46,651 nucleotides of DNA from Smithella sp. M82 (GTDB taxonomy: Bacteria; Desulfobacterota; Syntrophia; Syntrophales; Smithellaceae): positions 1 through 46,651 of the forward strand of contig MAEO01000107.1 of the NCBI GenBank assembly GCA_001683985.1. Direction: 5' to 3'. Of this stretch, positions 1-9,072 are shown one piece after another. The stretch's first letter is position 1. Each line of letters begins with the position of its first letter. Under the pieces are notes generated by a model. It was not told the DNA's origin and did no database searches. It saw nothing but the letters and a program-made list of their open reading frames with translations. The translations under genes and the position numbers were made by a program.

Positions 1-60
1 AAATTTTGATTCAATGCACTCATACAACCCCGGACCCACCACCCCCATGACATACCCAAC

Positions 61-143
61 TTATGGGGAAGGGTTAGTTTCTAAAGGGGGGTGAGGGGGG
101 ATTTTTATGCTCCTTTGTGACGGAGACCGTCATGTGGGTTTCA
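61..143. repeat. Dispersed intergenic repeat, copy 1 (short form)
   Basis: This G-run-rich segment ends in a conserved block, ATGCTCCTTTG followed by the palindrome TGACGG-AGA-CCGTCA at 118-132 and then a GGGTTTCA tail. The same block recurs at 11952-11967 and 32158-32172 with a different loop each time. Copy 1 lacks the long AT-rich left part that the other two copies share. It lies upstream of the glycogen gene cluster, ahead of the likely promoter. The first 60 bases of the window hold no gene that I can support. Confidence 0.75.
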
Positions 144-179
144 CCAAAAATTTTATCTGTTTTTATTGACATATTATTC

Positions 180-208
180 TTGACATAAATGACTTTGATA
201 ATTAAACT
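180..208 (+). promoter_or_regulatory. Probable sigma-70 promoter of the glycogen cluster
   Basis: A perfect -35 box TTGACA (180-185) is followed after 17 bases by TAAACT (203-208), which matches 4 of 6 positions of the -10 consensus. A second TTGACA lies at 166-171 without a well-placed -10. It is the only good promoter ahead of the CBM48/glgP/glgA/glgB run. Confidence 0.45.
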
Positions 209-237
209 TGACGAAGTTTTATTTTTATTGATCCCGG

Positions 238-278
238 ACGGATTGATTGACATGGGAAAAAACGTGATCAATGTCCGT
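238..278 (+). other. Leader stem-loop before the CBM48 gene
   Basis: The arms ACGGATTGAT (238-247) and ATCAATGTCCGT (267-278) pair, apart from a two-base TG bulge, across a loop of about 19 bases. This would form in the 5' leader of the glycogen transcript about 50 bases before the first start codon. There is no U-run after it, so it is not a simple terminator. A regulatory role is only a guess. Confidence 0.35.
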
Positions 279-327
279 CTCTAACAGAGGATCTCCCTTA
301 TTTACACCGATATTCAAGGAGGACGAT

Positions 328-636
328 ATGAGCATGAAAAAGAAATACATAAAAAACAGCAAGCTGTGCAAAGTAACCTTTAGAGTCCCCAAAGAAGCTT
401 CCATGAACGCCAAATCAATCTCTATTGTAGGTGATTTCAACAATTGGAGCATCAAAGACAATCCCATGAAGAAGCTGAAAAGCGGCGAATTCACTCTGGA
501 GTTGGATCTCGAAACCAAAAAGGAATACCAGTTCCGATATCTGATTGATGAAAAAATTTGGGAAAATGACTGGGCAGCCGATAAATATGTAAGAAGTGAA
601 TATGGCAATTGCGAAAACTCCGTTGTCGTTGTTTAA
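328..636 (+). CDS. Stand-alone CBM48 (AMPK-beta-like) glycogen-binding protein
   Basis: A 102-residue protein consisting almost wholly of one early-set/CBM48 domain, of the kind found at the N-terminus of branching enzymes, isoamylases and the AMPK beta subunit. Visible family signs are the SIVGDFNNW segment (the 'GxFNxW' glucan-binding core), the following KSGEF strand turn and the YQFRYLID strand near the C-terminus. No catalytic domain is attached and there is no signal peptide, so it should be cytoplasmic. The start at 328 is chosen because AAGGAGG at 316-322 sits five bases before it; an in-frame start at 271 would add 19 residues unlike the family. It is first in the glycogen gene run, 24 bases before glgP, so it may tether or regulate glycogen enzymes. 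That role is inferred from domain and position. Confidence 0.85.
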   Translation: MSMKKKYIKNSKLCKVTFRVPKEASMNAKSISIVGDFNNWSIKDNPMKKLKSGEFTLELDLETKKEYQFRYLIDEKIWENDWAADKYVRSEYGNCENSVVVV

Positions 637-660
637 ATTATTTTATTAAGGATAGAACAA

Positions 661-3210
661 ATGAGTTGCCTGCAAACGTTTCAAGTCTTTCCCTACATAC
701 CGGAGCCGTTGAAGTTTCTGGAAGCGCTGGCAAATAATTTATGGTGGTGCTGGAACCTTGATGCTATCGAACTTTTTCGGCGCATTAATCCGAAATTGTG
801 GGACGAATCGGGACACAATCCTATCGTTTTCTTAACTCTGATTGAGCAAAAAAAGTTCGATGAATTGTCGGCTGATTCCAGCTTTCTGAGTCACATGGAA
901 GAAGTTCGTGAACATTTTATCAAACAGGTTGCCGAACCATTTGATAAAGTCCAACGGCCGGGCAGAGGAAATGATGTCATAGCTTATTTTTCCATGGAGT
1001 TCGGCATTCATGAATGTCTTCCGTTATTCGCCGGCGGATTGGGAACCCTTGCAGGAGATCATCTGAAGGCCTCTTCTGATCTGGGTATCCCCGTGGTTGG
1101 AATCGGCCTGTTATATCGTAACGGTTATTTCCATCAATTTTTGAATCACGACGGATGGCAGCAGGAAGAATATCCGGAAACAGACCTGTATAAACTCCCT
1201 ATCGAAAGCGTTAAAGATACATCAGGCAATGATTTGCACATTACAATTGCCGGTCCGGACGGAGCAATTCAGATCATGATCTGGAAAATCATGGTGGGCA
1301 GAATTCCGCTATACCTCTTGGATACAAACATTAAAGAAAATCCTCCTGAGATTCGTGATATTAATTCAAGTTTGTATTCTGCCGACGGAAAAGTGCGCCT
1401 GGCCCAGGAAGCCGTTTTGGGCATCGGCGGGATGCGCGCTTTAAATGCGATGGGCATTAATCCGATTGTTTGTCATATCAATGAGGGACATTGTTCTTTT
1501 TGTAATATTGAAAGACTGGCGCAGATCCGATCCCGACATAATGTGGATTTGAAAACGGCCATGGGAATAAATGCGCGAACCACTGTGCTGACCACCCATA
1601 CGCCGGCGCCGGCCGCACACGACGAATTCCCTCCTGATCAGGTTAAGCCTTATCTTGTTCCTTTTGAAAAAGATCTGGGACTTTCCGCCGACAATCTTTT
1701 AAAATGGGGTCAGATAGACCACAACATCAATAAAAGTTCATTTTCTATGTTTGTTCTTGGATTGCATTTGACGCAGAACCATAACGGTGTCAGTCGTCTC
1801 CACGGCTCTGTCGCCAGGCGCATGTGGTCATTTGTGTGGCCCGAAATACCGGAAGAAGAAATTCCTATCAGCCACATTACCAACGGCGTCCACATCCCTT
1901 CCTGGATATCTATCGAAATTTCCAGTCTTTTTGAACGATATTTCGGTCGGGACTGGCCCATGAAAACATCAAATACTGATATGGCCAAACGCATCAATGA
2001 TATTTATGATGAAGAATTATGGCGTTCACATGAAATGAGCAGAACCCGGTTGGTCCGATTCTGCAGAAAATGGATGGTCAAACAATATGCGCGGAGAAAT
2101 GCCTCCAAATATATTATGAAGGAAGCGGAATCCGTGCTGGATGATAATGTATTGACCATTGGCTTTGCGCGGCGATTTGCCGCCTATAAACGCGCGAACC
2201 TATTGCTCAATGACATGGAGCGATTGGAAGCCATTTTAAAAAATGAACAACACCCTGTTCAATTTATTTTTGCCGGAAAAGCTCACCCGATGGATGATGA
2301 AGGAAAAAAAATTATCCGGCAAATTGTTCATCTTTCCCGACATCCTGAATACCATCATAAAATTCTCTTTATCGAAAATTATGACATCGACATTGCACGG
2401 CATCTGATTCAGGGAGCCGATGTATGGTTGAACACACCGAGACGTCCGCTGGAGGCTTGCGGCACTTCAGGAATGAAAGCGGCAGCCAACGGAGTTCTCA
2501 ATCTCAGTATTCTGGACGGCTGGTGGTGTGAAGGCTATTCTCCGGAAACAGGATGGGCTATCGGCGCCGGAGAAGAATTTACCGATCATCAATATCAGGA
2601 TGCCGTGGAAAGTCATGCTCTGTATAACGTATTGGAAAATGATGTAATTCCTTGTTTTTATAACAGAGAAAACGGAGGACTCCCCTTGCGCTGGCTGGCC
2701 ATGATGAAGGCTTCAATTCGAATGGCGCTGGAGCAATTCAGCGCACAAAAAATGGTCGCCAATTACAACCATCTCTTTTATATGCCAGCCATATCGCAGT
2801 ACGAGGACCTGACGCGGGACAAGGCTATGCAAGCCGTCCGATTGAAGAATTTATATGAGCGACTTCGTGAAAAATGGTCTGCCATATCTATAGAACCGCC
2901 TGTCAGAAAAGACTGTGGGGCATTGAGAGTTGGCGAATTTCTAAACATTTCAACAAATGTGCGTTTGGGTGAACTTACGCCGGACGAGGTTGATGTGGAA
3001 TTATTTTACGGACACATGAAAACTGTGGAAAGCCTAACGGAAGGAAAAACTCAACAAATGAAAGTTGTGGAAAATTTGGGCAATGGTATTTATCGGTATG
3101 AATGTTCGTTGCCTTGTACGATTGTCGGTCGTTTCGGATTTACGGCACGCGTAACTCCCCAAGCGGATTCCTTTATTAAATACGCCCCGGGTTTAATTAC
3201 CTGGGCATAA
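661..3210 (+). CDS. glgP: Glycogen (alpha-glucan) phosphorylase, GlgP
   Basis: An 849-residue GT35 enzyme of the shorter bacterial/archaeal 'alpha-glucan phosphorylase' branch, which has an N-terminal DUF3417 segment (about residues 10-120) instead of the animal-type regulatory region. It releases glucose-1-phosphate from the non-reducing ends of glycogen using phosphate and pyridoxal phosphate. The PLP site is visible as EACGTSGMKAAANG, residues 598-611, with Lys606 as the expected Schiff-base lysine. FSMEFGIHECLPLFAGGLG (from about residue 110) is the conserved N-terminal core. AAGGA at 648-652 precedes the ATG by eight bases. It lies between the CBM48 protein and glycogen synthase, so synthesis and breakdown are encoded together. 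Length and motifs are complete and I see no frameshift. Confidence 0.96.
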   Translation: MSCLQTFQVFPYIPEPLKFLEALANNLWWCWNLDAIELFRRINPKLWDESGHNPIVFLTLIEQKKFDELSADSSFLSHMEEVREHFIKQVAEPFDKVQRPGRGNDVIAYFSMEFGIHECLPLFAGGLGTLAGDHLKASSDLGIPVVGIGLLYRNGYFHQFLNHDGWQQEEYPETDLYKLPIESVKDTSGNDLHITIAGPDGAIQIMIWKIMVGRIPLYLLDTNIKENPPEIRDINSSLYSADGKVRLAQEAVLGIGGMRALNAMGINPIVCHINEGHCSFCNIERLAQIRSRHNVDLKTAMGINARTTVLTTHTPAPAAHDEFPPDQVKPYLVPFEKDLGLSADNLLKWGQIDHNINKSSFSMFVLGLHLTQNHNGVSRLHGSVARRMWSFVWPEIPEEEIPISHITNGVHIPSWISIEISSLFERYFGRDWPMKTSNTDMAKRINDIYDEELWRSHEMSRTRLVRFCRKWMVKQYARRNASKYIMKEAESVLDDNVLTIGFARRFAAYKRANLLLNDMERLEAILKNEQHPVQFIFAGKAHPMDDEGKKIIRQIVHLSRHPEYHHKILFIENYDIDIARHLIQGADVWLNTPRRPLEACGTSGMKAAANGVLNLSILDGWWCEGYSPETGWAIGAGEEFTDHQYQDAVESHALYNVLENDVIPCFYNRENGGLPLRWLAMMKASIRMALEQFSAQKMVANYNHLFYMPAISQYEDLTRDKAMQAVRLKNLYERLREKWSAISIEPPVRKDCGALRVGEFLNISTNVRLGELTPDEVDVELFYGHMKTVESLTEGKTQQMKVVENLGNGIYRYECSLPCTIVGRFGFTARVTPQADSFIKYAPGLITWA

Positions 3211-3357
3211 AAACATCTTTAATCATGTTGAATATCTGCATCCGGTTGCATTGATTTTCGTTTCGGTGAACCTTATTCCTATATGATTTGTGATTTATCG
3301 CGATACGATATTTTTGTGAAGTCATCTTTGAAAAAATCAGGGGGACGCTGACCCGAT

Positions 3358-4872
3358 ATGTTTCGCCGCAGAACAAAACCACGCGTGCTCATCGTGACCC
3401 CGGAAGTGACCTATCTGCCGGAAGGCATGGGAAAACATGTCAATCATCTGACTGCCAAAGCAGGAGGTCTTGCCGACGTCTCTGCAGCATTGATCAACGC
3501 GCTATTTGCGCAGGGAGGCGATGTTCACGTTGCACTGCCCGATTATCGAAACATATATAATCAAGAAGCAGAAAGATTATTCAAAGACGAATTTAATAAA
3601 ATAAAAAGAAAAGTCCCCATGGAACGCATTCATCTTGCTGAAGACAGATCCTTTTTTTACATGGATTCCGTTTATTCCGGTTACAACTGGGAAAACATAA
3701 AAATTTCATTGGCATTCCAAAGAGAAGTCATCAACAATATTATTCCCGTCGTCAAACCTGATTTGATCCATTGCAACGACTGGATGACGGGATTGCTTCC
3801 GGCCATGGCCCATGAATTAGGTATCCCCTGTCTATTTACCATCCATAATATTTTTACGGTTAAGAAAACTCTGGCTGAAATTGAAGACCAGGGGATTGAT
3901 GCCGCCATGTTCTGGAAACATTTGTTTTTTATGAGGCTACCCGGCTGTTATGAAGAAACGCGGGAAACCAATCCCGTGGATTTCCTGGTTAGCGGTGTTT
4001 TCGCCGCGCATTTTGTCAACACGGTTAGCCCCACTTTCCTTCTTGAAATTGTAGAGGGGAAACACCCCTTTGTTGAAGAATCTTTGAAACGGGAATTGAC
4101 TTACAAATGGAAGGCTAACTGCGCCGCAGGCATATTGAATAGTCCCGACCCTTCTTTTAATCCGGAAAACGACTCCTCTCTGCCGTTTCGTTATCATGCT
4201 GAAAATTTCACCAGGGGCAAAGCCGGAAACAAACAACATCTTCAAAAACGCCTCGGTCTTATTGAAAACGAACAGGCGCCTCTTTTTTTCTGGCCATCCC
4301 GTCTTGACAGAATCCAGAAAGGCAGCCCGCTCATTGCGCATATTCTTTATGATATCATTTCCCAATATTGGAATATTCCCATGCAGATTGTCTTTGTGGC
4401 CGATGGTGAATTTCAGCAATACATCAGTCAGATTGTCTGGCAGTTTGATTTATCCGCCAGAGTTGCCGTATGTAATTTTGATGAAAATCTTTCGCGACTG
4501 GCCTATGCCGCATCGGACTTTATTCTCATGCCCTCAGCCTTCGAACCTTGCGGCTTGCCCCAGATGATTGCCCCAATCTATGGTTCCCTGCCGGTTGCCC
4601 GGGATACCGGCGGCATTCACGACACGATTCGAAACCTGGACATTAAAAACAATTCCGGAAACGGAATCCTGTTTGAAACTTATGACGCGCAGGGACTGAT
4701 GTGGGCCATTGACCAGGCGATGCAATTTTACATGCTGCCGCCGTCTAAAAAAGAAAAACAGATATCCCGCATCATGAAAGAAAGTCTGGTCTCTTTTAAT
4801 CATTCGGTCACGGCAAAACTTTATATCGATCTTTATGAAAAAATGCTGAATCGTCCATTTGTCAATCCTTAA
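3358..4872 (+). CDS. glgA: Glycogen synthase (GT5), GlgA
   Basis: A 504-residue glycogen/starch synthase that adds ADP-glucose (or UDP-glucose) to the non-reducing end of alpha-1,4-glucan. The N-terminal KAGGL motif (residues 34-38) is the nucleotide-sugar-binding KxGGL signature, and EPCGLPQM in the C-terminal half is the GT-B donor site with the conserved glutamate. The first strand RVLIVTPEV is separated from KAGGL by about 18 extra residues compared with the usual layout, where KTGGL follows almost at once. I see no glgC in the window, so the sugar donor cannot be settled. A G-rich stretch near 3340 is the only ribosome site candidate and is a little far from the ATG. The 147 bases before it hold nothing else I recognise. 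Confidence 0.93.
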   Translation: MFRRRTKPRVLIVTPEVTYLPEGMGKHVNHLTAKAGGLADVSAALINALFAQGGDVHVALPDYRNIYNQEAERLFKDEFNKIKRKVPMERIHLAEDRSFFYMDSVYSGYNWENIKISLAFQREVINNIIPVVKPDLIHCNDWMTGLLPAMAHELGIPCLFTIHNIFTVKKTLAEIEDQGIDAAMFWKHLFFMRLPGCYEETRETNPVDFLVSGVFAAHFVNTVSPTFLLEIVEGKHPFVEESLKRELTYKWKANCAAGILNSPDPSFNPENDSSLPFRYHAENFTRGKAGNKQHLQKRLGLIENEQAPLFFWPSRLDRIQKGSPLIAHILYDIISQYWNIPMQIVFVADGEFQQYISQIVWQFDLSARVAVCNFDENLSRLAYAASDFILMPSAFEPCGLPQMIAPIYGSLPVARDTGGIHDTIRNLDIKNNSGNGILFETYDAQGLMWAIDQAMQFYMLPPSKKEKQISRIMKESLVSFNHSVTAKLYIDLYEKMLNRPFVNP

Positions 4873-4931
4873 AAGTTTTTTGCAAGATATTTAAAATAAG
4901 CGCATAATTCAAAACAGGATGTTACGAAAAT

Positions 4932-6992
4932 ATGAGGGATAAACAACCGAAAAATAAATCCTCTAATCGAACCCTATCTGCTCTAAACGACCTTTTGCAA
5001 ATCATTTTAGACAGCGATCCTTATCTCCACCCCTATCGTGAAATCATTGAACGCAGGCTGAACCATATTGCCGGAATCGAGAAAAAGCTGACCGGCAATC
5101 ATAGAAAAAGTCTGGCTGATTTTGCCTCCGGCCATGAATATTTTGGTTTACACAAACATGATCACGAATGGATCTTCAGGGAATGGGCGCCTAATGCCAC
5201 AAAAATATTTTTTGTCGGCGAGATGACGGGTTGGGAAACCCAAAATGATTTCGCTCTTGAGCGTATAACTCATGACGGAATTTGGGAAATTCATTTTCCC
5301 GAAAATTTCCTGTCTCACGGCGACTTATACCGTCTCGTGGTGCAATGGCCAGGTAGCGGGGGAGACCGTATTCCATCCTACGCCAAAAGAGTTGTCCAGG
5401 ATCCGGAAACACTGATTTTCAATGCGCAGGTATGGAATCCTCCCGCCTATAGATGGCAATATAAAACACCCGGACAGGCCATTGTGCCGCTGATTTATGA
5501 AGCTCATGTCGGCATGGCACAGGAAGAAGGCCGGATCGGAACATATCGTGAATTTACCGAATTCATCATTCCCCGCATCGTCCGGGCGGGATATAACACG
5601 ATTCAACTGATGGGAATACAGGAACACCCGTACTACGCTTCATTCGGCTATCACGTGTCCAATTTCTTTGCCGCTTCTTCGCGGTTCGGTACTCCGGATG
5701 ATTTGAAATATCTTATTGATACCGCTCATGGCACCGGGTTGAGAGTGATCATGGACATCATCCACTCCCACGCCGTCAGCAACGAAGTCGAGGGGCTCAG
5801 CCGTTTTGACGGAACGCTTTATCAATATTTCCACAACGGCTTCCGCGGTTTTCATCACGCGTGGGATTCGCGATGTTTTGATTATACCAAACATCAGGTC
5901 CTTCATTTTTTGCTGTCGAACTGCCGTTTCTGGCTGGACGAATACCGGTTTGACGGTTTCAGATTCGACGGTATCACCAGCATGCTTTACCTCAATCATG
6001 GTCTGGAACAAGCCTTTACTTCTTATGATGATTACTACAATCAAAACGTGGACGAAGACGCTCTTGCCTATTTGGCGCTGGCCAATACTGTCATTCATGA
6101 CATCAGGCCGGATGCCATAACCATCGCGGAAGACATCAGCGGTATGCCGTTCCTTGCCTCACCCCAAAATAGAGGGGGAATCGGGTTTGATTACCGCCTT
6201 GCCATGGGTATCCCGGATTACTGGATTAAGCTTGTCAAAAATTACAGGGATGAAGACTGGCCGCTGGATCATCTCTGGTATGAACTCAACAACCGGCGTC
6301 ACGATGAAAAAACCATCAGTTATGCCGAATCCCACGACCAGGCTCTTGTCGGTGACAAAACGCTGATGTTTGGGATGGCTGATGCAGCCATGTATAATCA
6401 CATGAGCGCCCATGATACCAACCTGATCATTGACCGGGCTATGGCTCTTCACAAACTGATACGCCTGATCACACTGGCGACTGCCGGACACGGCTATCAG
6501 AATTTCATGGGCAATGAATTCGGCCATCCCGAATGGATTGATTTCCCGAGACAGGGCAATAACTGGTCCTATCACTACGCCAGACGCCAATGGTACCTCG
6601 TGGATGATCCGAATCTGAAATACCAGTTCCTTGGGCGTTTTGACCGGGATATGATTACGCTTGTCAAGCGTTTTGCCTTTCTTGAAGATCCACGGCCAAA
6701 CCTGCTTCATGAGCACATTGACGATAAAGTTATTGTCTTCAAGCGGGGCAAACTAATCTTTGCCTTCAATTTTCATCCTACGGCGTCATATCCCGACTAT
6801 CAACTGCACATGCCGCCAGGAAAATACAAAATGATATTAAATACTGATGACGCAATATACGGAGGACACGCGCGACTGATATTCGATCAGGTTCATTTTA
6901 CAATGCCGTTGTGCTCCGACGAAACAGTGCAAAACATTTTGAGGCTGTATCTTCCGACCAGAACGGCAATTGTTCTGGAGTTTCAAGCATAA
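4932..6992 (+). CDS. glgB: 1,4-alpha-glucan branching enzyme, GH13_8-like
   Basis: A 686-residue enzyme with an N-terminal CBM48 (about residues 60-160), a GH13 barrel and a C-terminal all-beta domain. It cuts alpha-1,4-glucan and rejoins the piece by an alpha-1,6 bond. The catalytic residues are Asp346 in FRFDG (nucleophile), Glu400 in TIAEDISG (acid/base) and Asp469 in ESHDQAL. YEAHVGMAQEEGRIGTY and IQLMGIQEHPYYASFGYH resemble the eukaryotic-type subfamily GH13_8 more than E. coli GlgB (GH13_9). That subfamily call comes from motif memory and needs a tree. It is last in the glycogen run, 59 bases after glgA, and converges on the shikimate genes, with a terminator hairpin between them. Confidence 0.94.
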   Translation: MRDKQPKNKSSNRTLSALNDLLQIILDSDPYLHPYREIIERRLNHIAGIEKKLTGNHRKSLADFASGHEYFGLHKHDHEWIFREWAPNATKIFFVGEMTGWETQNDFALERITHDGIWEIHFPENFLSHGDLYRLVVQWPGSGGDRIPSYAKRVVQDPETLIFNAQVWNPPAYRWQYKTPGQAIVPLIYEAHVGMAQEEGRIGTYREFTEFIIPRIVRAGYNTIQLMGIQEHPYYASFGYHVSNFFAASSRFGTPDDLKYLIDTAHGTGLRVIMDIIHSHAVSNEVEGLSRFDGTLYQYFHNGFRGFHHAWDSRCFDYTKHQVLHFLLSNCRFWLDEYRFDGFRFDGITSMLYLNHGLEQAFTSYDDYYNQNVDEDALAYLALANTVIHDIRPDAITIAEDISGMPFLASPQNRGGIGFDYRLAMGIPDYWIKLVKNYRDEDWPLDHLWYELNNRRHDEKTISYAESHDQALVGDKTLMFGMADAAMYNHMSAHDTNLIIDRAMALHKLIRLITLATAGHGYQNFMGNEFGHPEWIDFPRQGNNWSYHYARRQWYLVDDPNLKYQFLGRFDRDMITLVKRFAFLEDPRPNLLHEHIDDKVIVFKRGKLIFAFNFHPTASYPDYQLHMPPGKYKMILNTDDAIYGGHARLIFDQVHFTMPLCSDETVQNILRLYLPTRTAIVLEFQA

Positions 6993-7015
6993 AAACACAT
7001 ATAAAAACCGGTAAA

Positions 7016-7079
7016 CCCCGTTTAGAAGACCTTCGTCCTTCTAACGGGACGGCTCACACAGGGCATTAAACCCCGTGTT
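7016..7079. repeat. Two imperfect hairpins between convergent genes
   Basis: The first is CCCGTTTAGAAG (7017-7028) pairing with CTTCTAACGGG (7037-7047). The second is ACACAGGG (about 7056-7063) pairing with CCCCGTGT (7071-7078). With the stronger hairpin at 7103 they make three stem-loops in a row in the 178-base gap between glgB and the dehydroquinate synthase gene. No ORF is credible here. Confidence 0.5.
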
Positions 7080-7102
7080 CGCTCAAAAAGGAAATTATCT
7101 TC

Positions 7103-7130
7103 AGCCCCGCTGCAAGCAGCGGGGCTTTCT
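7103..7130. terminator. Bidirectional terminator-like hairpin
   Basis: AGCCCCGCTGC-AA-GCAGCGGGGCT forms an eleven-pair, GC-rich stem with a two-base nominal loop, followed on the plus strand by TTCT. It sits between convergent glgB and the dehydroquinate synthase II gene, so it could stop transcription from both sides. The T-run is short, so termination strength is uncertain. Confidence 0.6.
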
Positions 7131-7170
7131 AACGGGGCAAATAATACTAATATTTGAGAAAAGGCAGATA

Positions 7171-8166
7171 TTATTTCTCGTTGATGGATTCTTTGATTTT
7201 GAAACCGAAATGTCTTCCGCCTTCTTCAGTATAGCCCAGAACTTTATCTCCTTCGGCCAGTTTCACAACCGATACAGGTTCTCCGGAAGGTTTTGTCAAT
7301 CTGATTGTTTCCGCGTTCTGAAGAATAATGGAAACTTCTTTGTCGCCTGCTTTCGCCACAATATTGAGCATGGGTCTTTTTTCTATTTTAAGCCTGCCCA
7401 CAGTGGAGATAATGCTTTCCCCTTTTTGATTAACAATCAGAATTTCATCACCCGTCTTGAGTTCATCAAGATATTTCGTTTTGCCGTTGGGCATCATTAT
7501 ATAAGCATGAACAGCTCCGGCATTGACCCGAAAAGGTCTTGGTTCCACATAAGGATTTTCAACGCTTTCCGAATGCACCAGGAAAAAAGCATTACTGTAA
7601 TTACCAATCAGCATACCCTCTCCCAATTTCATATCCGTGATTGTATCTATACAGACCCTGTCGCCCATGGAAACTTTTTGCACATCTTTGATGACAAATT
7701 CCTGCAAAACAAGCTGTGACCCGATGCCTTTGGCAAAGGCCACAATTTCTTTAACCACTGCCGGATTATCCGTACGAATTAAAACACCCCCAACGCCTTT
7801 TTCGAGAACGGTTAAGGCAACCTTCGCATCTTCCCTTGATGTTACGGGGAAAACGACTTTTGCACCCTGGGCAATAATATTTTCCAGCGGAATAATAGTC
7901 CAGTCCTGACTCTCGACTATGACTGTTTGATCTTTCAGAGAAGCAATTCGTTCTTCATCTTTTTTATTTCTGATTGTAATTTCCAGAACATCTTTCCCTA
8001 ATTGTAAATCACTTTTCCGATCATCGGCAATTACACTGATCAGACCCAGGGCTTTTACTTTTTCAATATCTTCGTTATTCACCAAAACGGCATCCACGCC
8101 GCTTTCAATGGCTGTAGTCACAAGATTCTTTTCCCATTTACGGCAATCGAGCCATACCTTTTTCAT
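7171..8166 (-). CDS. 3-dehydroquinate synthase II (archaeal-type)
   Basis: A 331-residue member of the DHQS-II family (Pfam PF01959; M. jannaschii MJ1249 type). It oxidatively deaminates and cyclises 2-amino-3,7-dideoxy-D-threo-hept-6-ulosonate to 3-dehydroquinate with NAD, replacing AroB. The N-terminus KKVWLDCRKWEKN and the C-terminal half, with VNQKGE, GRLKIEKRPM and ILQNAETIRL segments, fit this family. The ATG at 8166 is preferred: GGAAGG lies seven bases upstream, overlapping the end of the previous gene. A TTG at 8184 would extend it by six residues. Only four bases separate it from the aldolase gene, so the two steps are translationally linked. Confidence 0.93.
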   Translation of the reverse strand: MKKVWLDCRKWEKNLVTTAIESGVDAVLVNNEDIEKVKALGLISVIADDRKSDLQLGKDVLEITIRNKKDEERIASLKDQTVIVESQDWTIIPLENIIAQGAKVVFPVTSREDAKVALTVLEKGVGGVLIRTDNPAVVKEIVAFAKGIGSQLVLQEFVIKDVQKVSMGDRVCIDTITDMKLGEGMLIGNYSNAFFLVHSESVENPYVEPRPFRVNAGAVHAYIMMPNGKTKYLDELKTGDEILIVNQKGESIISTVGRLKIEKRPMLNIVAKAGDKEVSIILQNAETIRLTKPSGEPVSVVKLAEGDKVLGYTEEGGRHFGFKIKESINEK

Positions 8167-8170
8167 TACT

Positions 8171-8968
8171 TTACCTTCCCTCAAGAATTGCCGTTGCGGC
8201 TTTTATACCGGCATCCTCATGAATAATCGCCTTGATGGCCTTGATCATCCGGGAAGGATCTTCATGCTGGAAAACATTCCGGCCAATGGAAACCCCGCCG
8301 CCGCCGGCAAGTATGGCATTTTTGATATTTTTTAAAACATCAACATCGCTTTTAGCCTTTTCGCCGCCTGCTATCAAAACAGGAACACCGCAGCCCTCCA
8401 CAACAGAGCGAAAACTATTGACATCACCAGTATAATTCACCTTGACCAGATCAGCGCCAAGCTCCGTTGCAACCCGTGCGGCATGTTTTACAACTGCAAC
8501 ATCACTTTCCGATTTGATCTTTTTCCCCCTGATGTACATCATGGCCAGAAGAGGCATGCCCCAAGCCTGGCATTGTTTGGAAACTTCGCCAAAATCTTTA
8601 AGCATATCCTTTTCATTATCGGCACCTATATTAACGTGAATAGAAACGCCGTCTGCACCCAATTTGATGGCCTCTTCCACCGTGCAAACCAGGACTTTCG
8701 AATTCGGATCGGGACTCAGCGAAGTACTGGCGGAAAGATGAACTATAAGGCCCACATCATGGCCATAACCGCGATGGCCTGCTCTGACAATACCCTTATG
8801 AATCACAATAGCATTGGCGCCGCCGTCAACCACTTTGCCGATAGTGTCCTTCATATCCACCAATCCGGATATGGGACCTGCTGTTACGCCATGATCCATG
8901 GGAACAATCAGCGTCCGGCCGTTTTCACGATTTATAATACGCTCCATCCTGATCTGCTTGCCGATCAT
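8171..8968 (-). CDS. 2-amino-3,7-dideoxy-D-threo-hept-6-ulosonate synthase (DhnA-type aldolase)
   Basis: A 265-residue class I aldolase of the DeoC/FbaB superfamily (M. jannaschii MJ0400 type). In the archaeal route it joins L-aspartate semialdehyde to a 6-deoxy-5-ketofructose-phosphate donor, making the precursor of dehydroquinate. Supporting segments are [11 protein letters not shown] near the N-terminus and LVKVNYTGD, whose Lys176 is the expected Schiff-base lysine, followed by the phosphate-binding GGEKAKSD and [10 protein letters not shown] loops. The ATG at 8968 has a strong AGGAGG a few bases upstream; an upstream in-frame start at 9034 is not supported. DhnA-type fructose-bisphosphate aldolase is the alternative call, but its pairing with DHQS-II makes the shikimate role much more likely. 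Confidence 0.92.
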   Translation of the reverse strand: MIGKQIRMERIINRENGRTLIVPMDHGVTAGPISGLVDMKDTIGKVVDGGANAIVIHKGIVRAGHRGYGHDVGLIVHLSASTSLSPDPNSKVLVCTVEEAIKLGADGVSIHVNIGADNEKDMLKDFGEVSKQCQAWGMPLLAMMYIRGKKIKSESDVAVVKHAARVATELGADLVKVNYTGDVNSFRSVVEGCGVPVLIAGGEKAKSDVDVLKNIKNAILAGGGGVSIGRNVFQHEDPSRMIKAIKAIIHEDAGIKAATAILEGR

Positions 8969-9018
8969 ATATTGCCTCCTGTGACTTTTGTAATTAAGAA
9001 AATGATCTGATAGTGCGT

Positions 9019-9047
9019 TTATTGTCAAAGACAAAACACAATGTCAA
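9019..9047 (-). promoter_or_regulatory. Probable promoter of the archaeal-type shikimate pair
   Basis: On the minus strand TTGACA (9042-9047) is followed after 17 bases by CAATAA (9019-9024). The -35 box is perfect and the -10 box weak. It lies about 50 bases before the start of the aldolase gene and just after the end of the truncated dehydratase. Confidence 0.4.
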
Positions 9048-9072
9048 GACTATTTTATTATTGCCGGACAAA

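Noticed and set aside
271..327. Upstream start adding 19 residues to the CBM48 protein
   Set aside because: The AAGGAGG site belongs to the ATG at 328 and the extra residues do not look like the family.
3937..6716. Several minus-strand frames of 100-185 codons under glgA and glgB
   Set aside because: They lie opposite conserved enzyme domains and show no recognisable protein pattern.
7075..7719. A 214-codon plus-strand open frame opposite the dehydroquinate synthase gene
   Set aside because: Fully antisense to a well-supported gene, with no family motif and no ribosome site; it reflects codon use on the other strand.
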